64,000 nt of DNA from Robiginitomaculum sp. (lineage in GTDB: Bacteria > Pseudomonadota > Alphaproteobacteria > Caulobacterales > Maricaulaceae). The DNA lies in NCBI GenBank assembly GCA_021776635.1, contig JAJFFN010000035.1:236864-300863 (forward strand). Direction: 5' to 3'. The notes beneath the pieces are model-generated. The model did not search any database. It was not told the origin of the DNA and worked only from the letters and a program-made list of their open reading frames with translations. A program made the position numbers and the translations under genes. How positions within the stretch are numbered: the first letter of the stretch is position 1; every line of letters begins with the position of its first letter. Positions 25,598 through 34,130 of the stretch are shown here, in pieces.

Positions 25598-26971
25598 ATG
25601 CGTCTTGCAGTTTGCACGTTATCAGCAGTTCTATTATCAGGATGTTCTTGGTTTGGCTCGGGCGGAAACAGTGGTAGTTTTAGCAACTATAACAACGGCG
25701 TAAGTTGTAGCAATGCTGGGAACTACGGCGGTCAATATGGATATGGTAATCAATACGGACAGGGTCATAATACTGGCGGCGGATATGGTACAGTCGTGTG
25801 CGGCGGCGCAAAAACTTATGCTACTAACGGATACGCTGCACAACCTGGATACGCCGCACAGGGCACACAAGCTGTGATGAACTTACGCGGCGCACAAGGT
25901 CTGCACGGATATAATGCCCAGGCTGGGTATCAAGCAGCGGGTTATCCAGGGGGATATGGTGCTCAATTGAGCAATGGTCAGTGGGGTGCGGGTTCTTCTG
26001 CGGTTGGCACGGTTCTAGGAAGCTCGGCACCATACGGAAATGCCGTGGGTGGGCAATATGCCAATTTGAACAATCAATGGTCAACTGGTACAACGGCAAA
26101 TATAGCAGGCGGATACGGGTATAACGCGTCTGGAAATGTAAGGACTGTACAAGGTTCGCCAATTTATGTTCCCCAGCCTTACCCAGCATATTATGGTGGT
26201 GGTGTTGCGTCGGGCGGATGTGCCAGCAACATGTCCTATGTGTGCGGCGGTGGATTGCGCGGTGGTTCTGCGGCCCTTCCCTTTGGTATAGAAGCAGGAA
26301 TAGGAACTGAAATTGCAATAGGGGGCGATATAATAGGTGCTAAGCCAGCTGGTCCAGCACTTGGTGGCGCGCCTGGAGCAACCCTGAATGTTTCAGCGTT
26401 AAATGCCATAAGCTATGGTGATGCCTACAATACTGCAGTAAGCTATGATCTCGGCGCGAGCTATGACATAAATCCTTCTACGACAATCATATCGCGGCTG
26501 GGCTATTCGAATGCGAAAGGCGAGCGCCTGAGGATCGGTACGATCGATGATAGTGCATTCGTCCCTGCGCCCGCCGTGGTAACAACTGAAGATTTATATG
26601 CTCGGTGGAGCGATCTTGAACAATTTACGTTAGAGGGTGGTGTCCGTAAATATATGGGTGGTTGGAATAATGCTATGGGCGGGTTACGACCATATGCACA
26701 GGCTACTGCCGGATTTACTCATAATAATGCCGTTTCGTTGTCTCAGGATTCGGCTACACTTATGCCCATAGGGTCTAATGTTCAGACCTATGCTGATGCG
26801 GGTTGGACACCCACTGCAAGTGGTGCCATCGGCGCAGAAATGCAGCTTGGTCCACGTACAGCTCTTGGGGTTGAAGCCGGTGTGCGGTGGAGAGACGATT
26901 TAAACGCGATATTCGAATCAGAGGATAGATGGTCCGTGCCCATTAAACTTCGTGGCCGCATCTCTTTCTAA
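25598..26971 (+). CDS. Lipoprotein with Gly/Tyr-rich linker and C-terminal barrel-like domain (paralogue 2)
   Basis: A 457-residue protein following a strong GGAGG Shine-Dalgarno. The lipobox VLLSGCSWFGSGGN predicts lipidation at Cys 16. Residues about 20-215 are extremely Gly/Tyr/Asn/Ala-rich (NYGGQYGYGNQYGQGHN, GYAAQPGYAAQG, GYNAQAGYQAAGYPGGYG) with a few cysteines, resembling extracellular amyloid or adhesive low-complexity segments. The C-terminal half (about 225-457) is barrel-like, with TALGVEAGVRW and ending WSVPIKLRGRISF. It is a paralogue of the genes on either side. Role in the envelope is inferred; function unknown. Confidence 0.78.
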   Translation: MRLAVCTLSAVLLSGCSWFGSGGNSGSFSNYNNGVSCSNAGNYGGQYGYGNQYGQGHNTGGGYGTVVCGGAKTYATNGYAAQPGYAAQGTQAVMNLRGAQGLHGYNAQAGYQAAGYPGGYGAQLSNGQWGAGSSAVGTVLGSSAPYGNAVGGQYANLNNQWSTGTTANIAGGYGYNASGNVRTVQGSPIYVPQPYPAYYGGGVASGGCASNMSYVCGGGLRGGSAALPFGIEAGIGTEIAIGGDIIGAKPAGPALGGAPGATLNVSALNAISYGDAYNTAVSYDLGASYDINPSTTIISRLGYSNAKGERLRIGTIDDSAFVPAPAVVTTEDLYARWSDLEQFTLEGGVRKYMGGWNNAMGGLRPYAQATAGFTHNNAVSLSQDSATLMPIGSNVQTYADAGWTPTASGAIGAEMQLGPRTALGVEAGVRWRDDLNAIFESEDRWSVPIKLRGRISF

Positions 26972-27207
26972 AACCGCTAATAATAGCATGTCTTTCGATC
27001 GCAAACGCAAATATTAAGTCTTAATGCAAGGTAAATAAACGGCACAAAACGCCATATTTTTTGCATTGAGAGGCTGAAAACACGATAATTTAACCAAATA
27101 AAAACCATGTTCTTTGACCATATTGATACACATGGCGCGTATATTGCAAGCTAATCAAAGGTGCAGTGGAATGTATCGTGTCGTTACAAAAAGATAAGGA
27201 ATAAGGT

Positions 27208-28053
27208 ATGCGTATTTTGTTATGTGGAGTTGCCGCAGTCGCACTGTCAGGTTGTTCATGGATGGGGTTTGGCAATAGTCAAGCAAACAATAGCAGTACA
27301 TATTCATATGCAAAAAACAATCAAGGGTGTTGCATAGGTGGTAAGAAATTAAGCCGCTGGAATTTTGAAGGCGGTGTAGGCGCAGAATACCTGGTCGGCG
27401 GTGACGCTATTACTGGCAGTGAAGCGCATACTGGGTTTATTAATCCAACAACGACATTGTCCGACGTAAAAATGAAAAACGCATATGGTGTTGGATATCG
27501 CGCAGAACTTGGTGGTTCTTATGCACTTAACCCAAATAGAAAATTGACTTTACAAGGCAGCTATACGCAAGCTGACGGCAATGAAGTTAGCTGGGGCACT
27601 CAAGATACAGCAACACTGCGCGGAACGATGTCTGATTATGAGAGCTATGGTGTTGAAGCAGGTATTCGGCAATATATAAACCCAGTACGGGTGCCACTGT
27701 TTAAGTCTGTCCGTCCTTATATAGAGGGCAAAGTTGGCGCAGCGTACCAAGATGAGATTAGCCTTGAGAATATCAATGAGGTCGGCGGCCCTGCTAATGT
27801 TGGAACGCCAACACGTCTTGCAATGTATGAAAGTAGTTGGGTGCCTACGGGCGCTGGTACGATTGGCCTGGAAACACCTATATTTAACCGTTTCACAATG
27901 GGTGTTGAAACAGGTATTCGTTATTCAGGTAAACCTAAATCGGACAATTCAGATAAAGCGACCGGTACATTTAATTCACGGTATGTCGGTGCTAATAACG
28001 GTGGCGAGCGTTGGACAATTCCATTGACCATCCGCGGACGTTACCGCTTTTAG
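27208..28053 (+). CDS. Lipoprotein with C-terminal beta-barrel-like domain (paralogue 3, short linker)
   Basis: A 281-residue member of the same family. The signal peptide and lipobox (VAAVALSGCSWMGFGNS) place the modified Cys at residue 16. The linker is short (about 25 residues) and the barrel-like domain begins with WNFEGGVGAEYLVGGDAIT. Strands include YALNPNRKLTLQGSYTQADG and FTMGVETGIRYSG, ending WTIPLTIRGRYRF. Because it is nearly all barrel domain, it best shows what is common to the trio. The gene follows AAGGAATAAGG and is closed by a good terminator at 28085. Confidence 0.78.
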   Translation: MRILLCGVAAVALSGCSWMGFGNSQANNSSTYSYAKNNQGCCIGGKKLSRWNFEGGVGAEYLVGGDAITGSEAHTGFINPTTTLSDVKMKNAYGVGYRAELGGSYALNPNRKLTLQGSYTQADGNEVSWGTQDTATLRGTMSDYESYGVEAGIRQYINPVRVPLFKSVRPYIEGKVGAAYQDEISLENINEVGGPANVGTPTRLAMYESSWVPTGAGTIGLETPIFNRFTMGVETGIRYSGKPKSDNSDKATGTFNSRYVGANNGGERWTIPLTIRGRYRF

Positions 28054-28084
28054 AGCACTAAAATAATTGTGGGGGGAATGAGAA

Positions 28085-28115
28085 CCTGAAAGGCTTAACT
28101 GCCTTTCGGGTTTTT
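28085..28115 (+). terminator. Rho-independent terminator after the third lipoprotein gene
   Basis: CCTGAAAGGC and GCCTTTCGGG pair over ten positions (one G-U) around a TTAACT loop, followed by TTTTT. About 30 bp after the stop at 28053. Confidence 0.9.
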
Positions 28116-28149
28116 CTCGCATTGTTATTTGGGACAGACCCAAAGATAT

Positions 28150-30072
28150 TTATTCAACAAGTAATTGTTTCTCAATCCATGTATTGATCCGATCTTCCAA
28201 AATATTGAGCGGAATGCCGCCGGCGCCTAAAACTTCGTCGTGAAAACTACGAATATCAAAATCTTCTCCAAGCTTTGCTTCGGCGCGACCACGCAACTCA
28301 AGTATTTTAAGTTCACCAATTTTGTAAGCCAGCGCCTGGCCTGGCCAAGAGATATAACGGTCAACTTCGGTACGGATATTATGCGGAGCAAGTGCTGAAT
28401 TGTCCAAAAAACAGGCCTCCGCTTGGTCGCGCGTCCATCCCTTCCAGTGCATACCTGTGTCGACAACCAGACGACAAGCACGCCACATTTCATAGGTTAG
28501 GCGACCAAATTGCTCATAGGGTGTGCGGTAGATGCCCATTTCCACACCAAGCTTTTCCGCATAGAGCCCCCAACCTTCTCCAAATGCATTCGGATAAAGG
28601 CTTTGGCGAAATTCAGGAACGTCCGTCATCTCCTGTGCCAATGAAATTTGGTGATGATGGCCAGGCACACCTTCATGCAAGGTCAAAGAGGGAAGATTGT
28701 ATAGGGGGCGTTGCGATAAATCGTACGTATTGACGACGTAATTACCAGCCAAACCTTGAGACAGATTACCACCCCAATACCGTCCTGTCGTATAATTTGG
28801 CGCAATCTCATCTGGAACAGCCATTACACCGTAAGGCAAACTGGGTAATTTTCCAAAATATTTTGGCATTTGCCCGTCTATACGCTTTGCAATCCAGGCT
28901 GCCTCTTTTAATAAATCCTCAGAAGTCTTTGCATAGAATTGCGCATCAGTACGCAAAAATACAAGAAAATCTTTGAAGCTCCCCTCAAACTCTGTGCTGG
29001 CGATTATTTCGTCCATTTCGCTACGAATTCGTTTCACTTCTGAAAGGCCTAATTCGTGAACCTCATCAGGGGTAATATCAAGGGTCGTGAAATATTTGAC
29101 CAAAGCCTTGTAATGTTGTCGGCCTGCTTCTGTCGTACCGATACCTACAATTTGACGAGCGGCTGGGGCGTATTCATTGCGCATAAACGATAGCAGCTTG
29201 TTATAGGCGGGAAGCACATCCTTGTTCATGGCTTCTAGCCCAAGACTTTTAAGCCGGTTTTGTTCATCTTTTGGAATTGTATTGGGGAAGCTTGTGAATG
29301 GTTTGAAAAAAACATGGCTTTCAGCCCTGCCTGTCGCCAGGCCTTTTATCCCGTCGATAATGCCTGGCAAAATTTGCTCGGACGCCGTATATTCTGTCGC
29401 CATCCCTCTGTGCATATTAGCCATATGTTGGTCAAAAAATCGAGGGAGTTCTGTTAAACGTGCCGCATAGGCAACGTAATCATCAGCCGTTTTAAATTTG
29501 GTTTGACGCGATACATAACTCATCATGTTGAAGAAACCACTGTCATTGGTAAATGGCATCCGGGCCGTATCATAATCGACCAGCATTAACCGCTGCCCAA
29601 GAATAAAACCGAGCAAGCGATGATTTAGTAAATTTTCACCTTGCAATGTGCGTGCGTCGAGGGCTTTATAGCGCTCCATTAATTTACGCACTTCATTGGT
29701 TTCCAGCAAATTTGCAGATGCACTTACATCTGGTAAATGGCGCAAGGCCTCACGGTCACCTTCGTTCCCAGCCTGAATGGGGTCATATTTGAGATTGCCC
29801 CTTTGCATGTCAGCAATGATTTTTTCCAAAGTATCAAAAGTAGCAGGTTTGCAGACAATCTCTTTCTCAGTTTTGACAATGACCAGATTTTTGCATTGCT
29901 CATGAATGCTCGCAGCGGATGTTCCGATAGGAAAGATGATTTCACCTAACCCATCGCTATTCATAGATGTTTTCTGATTGAGGCTTTGGGACAATGCCGC
30001 CGTGCCAACCATCGACATGCCAACCATCAATATAATAGCGACAATGGCCGTAGTTTTTGTAAATTTTTTCAT
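28150..30072 (-). CDS. DUF885 family exported metallohydrolase-like protein
   Basis: A 640-residue protein with an N-terminal hydrophobic export signal (IVAIILMVGMSMVGTAALSQS). It contains the family motif LTLHEGVPGHHHQISLAQE (about 460-478), an HExxxGHH arrangement related to zinc peptidases, and downstream GEGWGLYAEKLGVEMGIY with a conserved Glu that could be the third ligand. DUF885 members are regarded as putative zinc carboxypeptidase-like enzymes. Here it is probably periplasmic. Convergent with the lipoprotein cluster and divergent from sdhC. Substrate unknown. Confidence 0.88.
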   Translation of the reverse strand: MKKFTKTTAIVAIILMVGMSMVGTAALSQSLNQKTSMNSDGLGEIIFPIGTSAASIHEQCKNLVIVKTEKEIVCKPATFDTLEKIIADMQRGNLKYDPIQAGNEGDREALRHLPDVSASANLLETNEVRKLMERYKALDARTLQGENLLNHRLLGFILGQRLMLVDYDTARMPFTNDSGFFNMMSYVSRQTKFKTADDYVAYAARLTELPRFFDQHMANMHRGMATEYTASEQILPGIIDGIKGLATGRAESHVFFKPFTSFPNTIPKDEQNRLKSLGLEAMNKDVLPAYNKLLSFMRNEYAPAARQIVGIGTTEAGRQHYKALVKYFTTLDITPDEVHELGLSEVKRIRSEMDEIIASTEFEGSFKDFLVFLRTDAQFYAKTSEDLLKEAAWIAKRIDGQMPKYFGKLPSLPYGVMAVPDEIAPNYTTGRYWGGNLSQGLAGNYVVNTYDLSQRPLYNLPSLTLHEGVPGHHHQISLAQEMTDVPEFRQSLYPNAFGEGWGLYAEKLGVEMGIYRTPYEQFGRLTYEMWRACRLVVDTGMHWKGWTRDQAEACFLDNSALAPHNIRTEVDRYISWPGQALAYKIGELKILELRGRAEAKLGEDFDIRSFHDEVLGAGGIPLNILEDRINTWIEKQLLVE

Positions 30073-30228
30073 GTCTCTGTCTTAAGCCCAATATCGACAA
30101 TTCGCCAAGCCAAAAAAGCATTTGTGATGAATTCTTCAAGATTACGCGTTGACTTCGTTTCTCTTGGCTTTAGGTTTGCCCGCATGTGCCCCTGCAGTAT
30201 ACAAGCGCACCAATAACGGAGAGTTTTC

Positions 30229-30639
30229 ATGGCAAAAGGCTGGACAGATAAACGACCAATGTCCCCTCATCTTAGCATTTGGAAATGGCACCCAACAATG
30301 CTTTCTTCGATCTTGCACCGTGCAACAGGTGTTGTCTTGTATTTTGGACTATTAAAACTATCTGTTGTTCTCGCTTTTTTAGCGGCTGGACCGCAATGGT
30401 TCGCCAAAGTTGAGCCGCTTGTCTATTCGCCGATCGGTGCATTTGCTTTCTTTTTTGTAGTTGGTGTTTTGCTGTATCATTTCCTAAACGGTATTCGACA
30501 TTTGGTCTGGGATATTGGGGCGGGGTTTGACCCTAAACTTGCTAATATGGTTTCGCTCGTGACAATTTTAGTCTCGGCAATTTCTGCCGCCTATCTGACT
30601 TGGCTTCTAGCGGGAACGCTTCATGGAGCAGTGGCATGA
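30229..30639 (+). CDS. sdhC: Succinate dehydrogenase cytochrome b556 subunit
   Basis: A membrane anchor of complex II, 136 residues with three TM helices. The quinone-site region RPMSPHLSIWKWHPTMLSSILHRATGVVLYF and the haem-ligand helix YHFLNGIRHLVWDIG are characteristic. ATG 30229 follows CGGAGAG. The stop overlaps the sdhD start (ATGA at 30636), so the two are translationally coupled. Confidence 0.95.
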   Translation: MAKGWTDKRPMSPHLSIWKWHPTMLSSILHRATGVVLYFGLLKLSVVLAFLAAGPQWFAKVEPLVYSPIGAFAFFFVVGVLLYHFLNGIRHLVWDIGAGFDPKLANMVSLVTILVSAISAAYLTWLLAGTLHGAVA

Positions 30640-31019
30640 GCGATTTTAGAACAGACTTAGGGAAAGTTCGCGGTATTGGCGCTGCCAAGGGCGGTGTGCA
30701 CGAATTTATTACCCACCGTGTTAGCGCAGTGGTTTTGGCTCTCTTGCTCCCGTTTTTCATTTACGGACTGCTGAAGGCTCTTCCGCAAGGCTATGATGGT
30801 TTAATAGGATGGGTCGGGTCCCCTGTGGGTGCATTTGTTTTACTTGGGTTTTTAACGGCCGGAATTTACCACGGCAGACTCGGCATTAACGAGGTGATAT
30901 CCGATTATATTCAAAGTACAGGCATGCGATCATTTAGCATGATATTAAACGCCCTTGTGTCTGTCTCGGCATGGTTGATAGGTGTGCTGGCAATTCTCAA
31001 AATCTGGCTGGGAGCCTAG
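30636..31019 (+). CDS. sdhD: Succinate dehydrogenase hydrophobic membrane anchor subunit
   Basis: 127 residues starting at MSDFRTDLGKVRGIGAAKGG. HEFITHRVSAVVLALLLPFFIYGL and TAGIYHGRLGINEVISDYIQ are typical SdhD elements, with three TM helices. The start at 30636 overlaps the sdhC stop; an upstream in-frame ATG at 30600 lies inside sdhC and is not favoured. sdhA begins 3 bp after its stop. Confidence 0.94.
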   Translation: MSDFRTDLGKVRGIGAAKGGVHEFITHRVSAVVLALLLPFFIYGLLKALPQGYDGLIGWVGSPVGAFVLLGFLTAGIYHGRLGINEVISDYIQSTGMRSFSMILNALVSVSAWLIGVLAILKIWLGA

Positions 31020-31022
31020 CAT

Positions 31023-32807
31023 ATGTCTGATGTGAAATGGATAGATCATACTTATGATGTTGTTGTGGTTGGCGCTGGTGGTGCTGGTCTACGGGCAACT
31101 TTGGGCGCGGCGCAGGCTGGGCTTAAAACGGCCTGCGTAACCAAGGTTTTCCCAACCCGTTCCCATACGGTGGCCGCGCAAGGCGGAATTGCTGCGTCCC
31201 TTGGTAATATGGGCGACGATAATTGGCGTTGGCATATGTATGATACGGTCAAGGGCTCTGATTGGCTCGGCGACCAAGACAGCATTGAGTATCTTTGCCG
31301 CGAAGCACCAAAGGCCGTCTACGAGCTAGAGCATTGGGGTATGCCGTTTTCGCGTACTGAAGACGGAAAAATCTATCAACGACCCTTTGGCGGCATGATG
31401 CAAAATATGGGTAAAGGCCCGCCCGCCCAGCGCACTTGCGCGGCGGCTGACCGTACGGGTCATGCTATGTTGCATACGCTTTACGGGCAATCCTTGCGCC
31501 GCTCTGCCGAGTTTTTCATCGAGTATTTCGTGCTTGATTTAATCATGGAAGACGGGGCTTGCCGTGGGATTACCGCTTGGAAATTGGACGACGGAACCCT
31601 GCACCGTTTTCGCGCCAAAACGGTTATTTTGGCGACAGGCGGTTATGGCCGTACTTATTTTTCTTGTACATCCGCCCACACTTGTACGGGCGACGGCGGC
31701 GGCATGGTTTTGCGGGCTGGTTTGCCTTTACAGGACCCTGAATTTGTGCAGTTCCATCCAACTGGAATTTACGGCGCAGGTTGTCTCATCACCGAAGGGT
31801 GTCGAGGTGAAGGCGGTTATTTGACCAACTCCGAAGGTGAACGTTTTATGGAGCGTTATGCGCCGTCCGCCAAAGATTTGGCGTCGCGCGACGTTGTTTC
31901 GCGCGCCATGACAATTGAAATTCGTGAAGGTCGCGGCGTTGGTAAAGACAAAGACCATATCTATTTGCATTTGGATCATCTTGATCCGGAAGTTCTGGCG
32001 GACAGGTTGCCAGGTATTTCTGAAAGCGCCAAAATTTTTGCGGGCGTTGATGTCACCAAAGAACCAATTCCGGTATTGCCGACCTGTCACTATAATATGG
32101 GCGGTATACCGACTAATTTCCACGGCGAAGTCGTGACCAAAAAAGGTAGAGACCCTGACGCAGTTGTCCCCGGTCTAATGGCCGTAGGCGAAGCGGCCTG
32201 TGTCTCCGTCCACGGCGGCAATCGTCTTGGTTCTAACTCATTGATTGACCTTGTGGTGTTTGGGCGTGCGGCGGGATTGCGCTGCGGTGAACTTTTGGAT
32301 GCAAGTGAGAGCCAACCGGAATTGACGGAGGATGCAGGCGCGGATAGCTATGCACGTTTAGAAAAATTCCGTACCGCAGACGGCAAAAAGAGCACAGCTA
32401 GTATACGCCTTGATATGCAAAAAACTATGCAAGATCATTGTGCGGTATTTCGCACAGACGAAAGCCTAGCCGAAGGCGTCAAGAAAATGACCAAGGTTGC
32501 AGCCACCATGAAAGATATAGGTGTTACGGACAGGACGTTAGTGTGGAACACAGACTTGGTGGAAACGCTAGAGCTTGATAATCTCATGGGCAATGCGCAG
32601 GTCACCATGTCCGCCGCCTCAGCCCGCAAAGAAAGCCGCGGCGCCCACGCGTCAGAAGACCATCCGGACCGCAACGACAAAACCTGGATGAAGCATACGC
32701 TCGCATGGGTCAAAAACGGCAAAGTAAAACTAGGCGCCCGCCCCGTTCACGACTACACAATGACCGACGATATCGAATACATCAAACCAGCCAAGCGGGT
32801 ATATTGA
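31023..32807 (+). CDS. sdhA: Succinate dehydrogenase flavoprotein subunit
   Basis: 594 residues; oxidises succinate to fumarate with covalently bound FAD. The dinucleotide-binding fold [20 protein letters not shown], the flavinylated His in [13 protein letters not shown], and the active-site segments [15 protein letters not shown] and [20 protein letters not shown] are all present. The C-terminus ends with [18 protein letters not shown]. The iron-sulfur subunit gene sdhB, usually next, is not found downstream: a VOC-family gene begins 4 bp after the stop. The operon as seen is sdhCDA. Confidence 0.97.
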   Translation: MSDVKWIDHTYDVVVVGAGGAGLRATLGAAQAGLKTACVTKVFPTRSHTVAAQGGIAASLGNMGDDNWRWHMYDTVKGSDWLGDQDSIEYLCREAPKAVYELEHWGMPFSRTEDGKIYQRPFGGMMQNMGKGPPAQRTCAAADRTGHAMLHTLYGQSLRRSAEFFIEYFVLDLIMEDGACRGITAWKLDDGTLHRFRAKTVILATGGYGRTYFSCTSAHTCTGDGGGMVLRAGLPLQDPEFVQFHPTGIYGAGCLITEGCRGEGGYLTNSEGERFMERYAPSAKDLASRDVVSRAMTIEIREGRGVGKDKDHIYLHLDHLDPEVLADRLPGISESAKIFAGVDVTKEPIPVLPTCHYNMGGIPTNFHGEVVTKKGRDPDAVVPGLMAVGEAACVSVHGGNRLGSNSLIDLVVFGRAAGLRCGELLDASESQPELTEDAGADSYARLEKFRTADGKKSTASIRLDMQKTMQDHCAVFRTDESLAEGVKKMTKVAATMKDIGVTDRTLVWNTDLVETLELDNLMGNAQVTMSAASARKESRGAHASEDHPDRNDKTWMKHTLAWVKNGKVKLGARPVHDYTMTDDIEYIKPAKRVY

Positions 32808-32811
32808 GGGT

Positions 32812-33180
32812 ATGAAACGCAATCCGGTCATTCCAAGTCTTTTTGCACCGGATATAGAGGCGACTTTACGTTTTTATGTGGATGTGCTGGGGTTCGAGAA
32901 AACTGGCGAATGGCTTGATAAGCAGGATATATCTTGGGCAGAGGTGACACTTGGCTCCAGCCAAATTTGGTTTTTCAAACATGCGCTGGATGAACATCCT
33001 GAGCCCAAGTTTAGCGGTTTAATATATATTTTCGTTGAAAATGTAGATGATGTCGCTGCCCGTATCAAAACCAAAACCGAAATCAGATGGGGGCCCGAAG
33101 ACCAAGAATATGGTTTACGGGAAGTTGGGATTAAAGATAACAATGGATATTTTCTCGTTTTTGCCAAAGAAATTAAATAA
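32812..33180 (+). CDS. VOC superfamily (glyoxalase/bleomycin-resistance-like) protein
   Basis: A 122-residue protein with the paired beta-alpha-beta-beta-beta fold: IPSLFAPDIEATLRFYVDVLGFEKTGEW, SSQIWFFKH and YGLREVGIKDNNGYFLVFAKE. Conserved Glu and His positions at the ends of strands may bind a metal, but the reaction cannot be predicted. It follows sdhA by 4 bp, with its Shine-Dalgarno (GAGGG) overlapping the sdhA stop region, so it is probably co-transcribed with complex II genes. Confidence 0.82.
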   Translation: MKRNPVIPSLFAPDIEATLRFYVDVLGFEKTGEWLDKQDISWAEVTLGSSQIWFFKHALDEHPEPKFSGLIYIFVENVDDVAARIKTKTEIRWGPEDQEYGLREVGIKDNNGYFLVFAKEIK

Positions 33181-33189
33181 GGACACCCT

Positions 33190-33933
33190 ATGACCAATTC
33201 TACACCCAGTGCAATCAATCGCCGCCTTGCTCTTACGGGCTTGCTGGCTCTGCCTTTATCAGCCTGTGAAACCATGGATATTGGGGCACTTGAGGGGATA
33301 TTGGGGAGCGGGGTGTTATCCCAAGCCGAAGCGGCGCGGGGTATTCGGGCGGCGCTTGATAACGGAATTTTATCGGCGCTTGGCATTGTCGGACGCGTCG
33401 GCGGATTTTTTGACGATAGTCAAATTCATATTCCTTTGCCGAAAGTCTTAAATGATGTGCAGTCGGTACTGTCAAAAGTCGGGGCGGGCGGCGTTTTGAG
33501 CGAACTTGAAACCCAACTAAATAGGGGTGCAGAAAAGGCCGCACCTGTTGCAAAGGATATTTTCTTTGACGCGATTGCGGGCCTTAGTATTTCGGACGCT
33601 ATTGGCATTGTGCGCGGGCCGCAAAATGCCGCGACCAATTATCTGCAAGAGAAAACCACACCGCGATTAACGGCGCTGTTTTCGCCGATAATGGAAAATG
33701 CTTTGGGGCAGACGGGGGCACTGCGCTTGCTCGACCAAGTCACGGGTGATTTGCGCAATATACCCTTCGCGCCGCAATTAGGCGCAGATGCACGCTCCGA
33801 CCTCATCGGACACGGCGTTAAATACGGGCTTGATGGTGTCTTCCATTATGTTGCCGCCGAAGAAGCCGCCATCCGCCGCGACCCCGCAAAACGCACATCA
33901 GAAATCCTGCGCCGGGTGTTTGGTTCGGTTTAA
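33190..33933 (+). CDS. DUF4197 domain exported lipoprotein
   Basis: A 247-residue protein. Its N-terminus combines a twin-arginine pair (INRRLALTGLLALPLSAC) and a lipobox-like LSAC, so it may be exported by Tat and lipidated at Cys 27. The body fits DUF4197: SQAEAARGIRAALDNGI (about 50-66), FDDSQIHIPLPKVLNDV, DAIAGLSISDAIGIVRGP and YGLDGVFHYVAAEEAAIRRDP. DUF4197 has no assigned function. It starts 9 bp after the VOC gene and may share its transcript. Confidence 0.85.
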   Translation: MTNSTPSAINRRLALTGLLALPLSACETMDIGALEGILGSGVLSQAEAARGIRAALDNGILSALGIVGRVGGFFDDSQIHIPLPKVLNDVQSVLSKVGAGGVLSELETQLNRGAEKAAPVAKDIFFDAIAGLSISDAIGIVRGPQNAATNYLQEKTTPRLTALFSPIMENALGQTGALRLLDQVTGDLRNIPFAPQLGADARSDLIGHGVKYGLDGVFHYVAAEEAAIRRDPAKRTSEILRRVFGSV

Positions 33934-34130
33934 GCCAAACGCTATATTTAGCCGTATAGTTCCGGTCGCCATAATTTTACCCTTTAGTGATGTGGTTTAG
34001 CCGGATTTGTATATTCAACATTTCTTTGATTTGAAAACTTCTCCTTAATGGAATGCTGTTAGACCTCTATCTGAATGGTAAAAAACCGAATGGTTATAAA
34101 ACAAGCCAAAAGGCTATTAGAAGGGGCGTG

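Noticed and set aside
34053..34130. Upstream extension of rpoN
   Set aside because: MALSPQIKLKQ at 34131 is the normal N-terminus and has AAGGGG before it.
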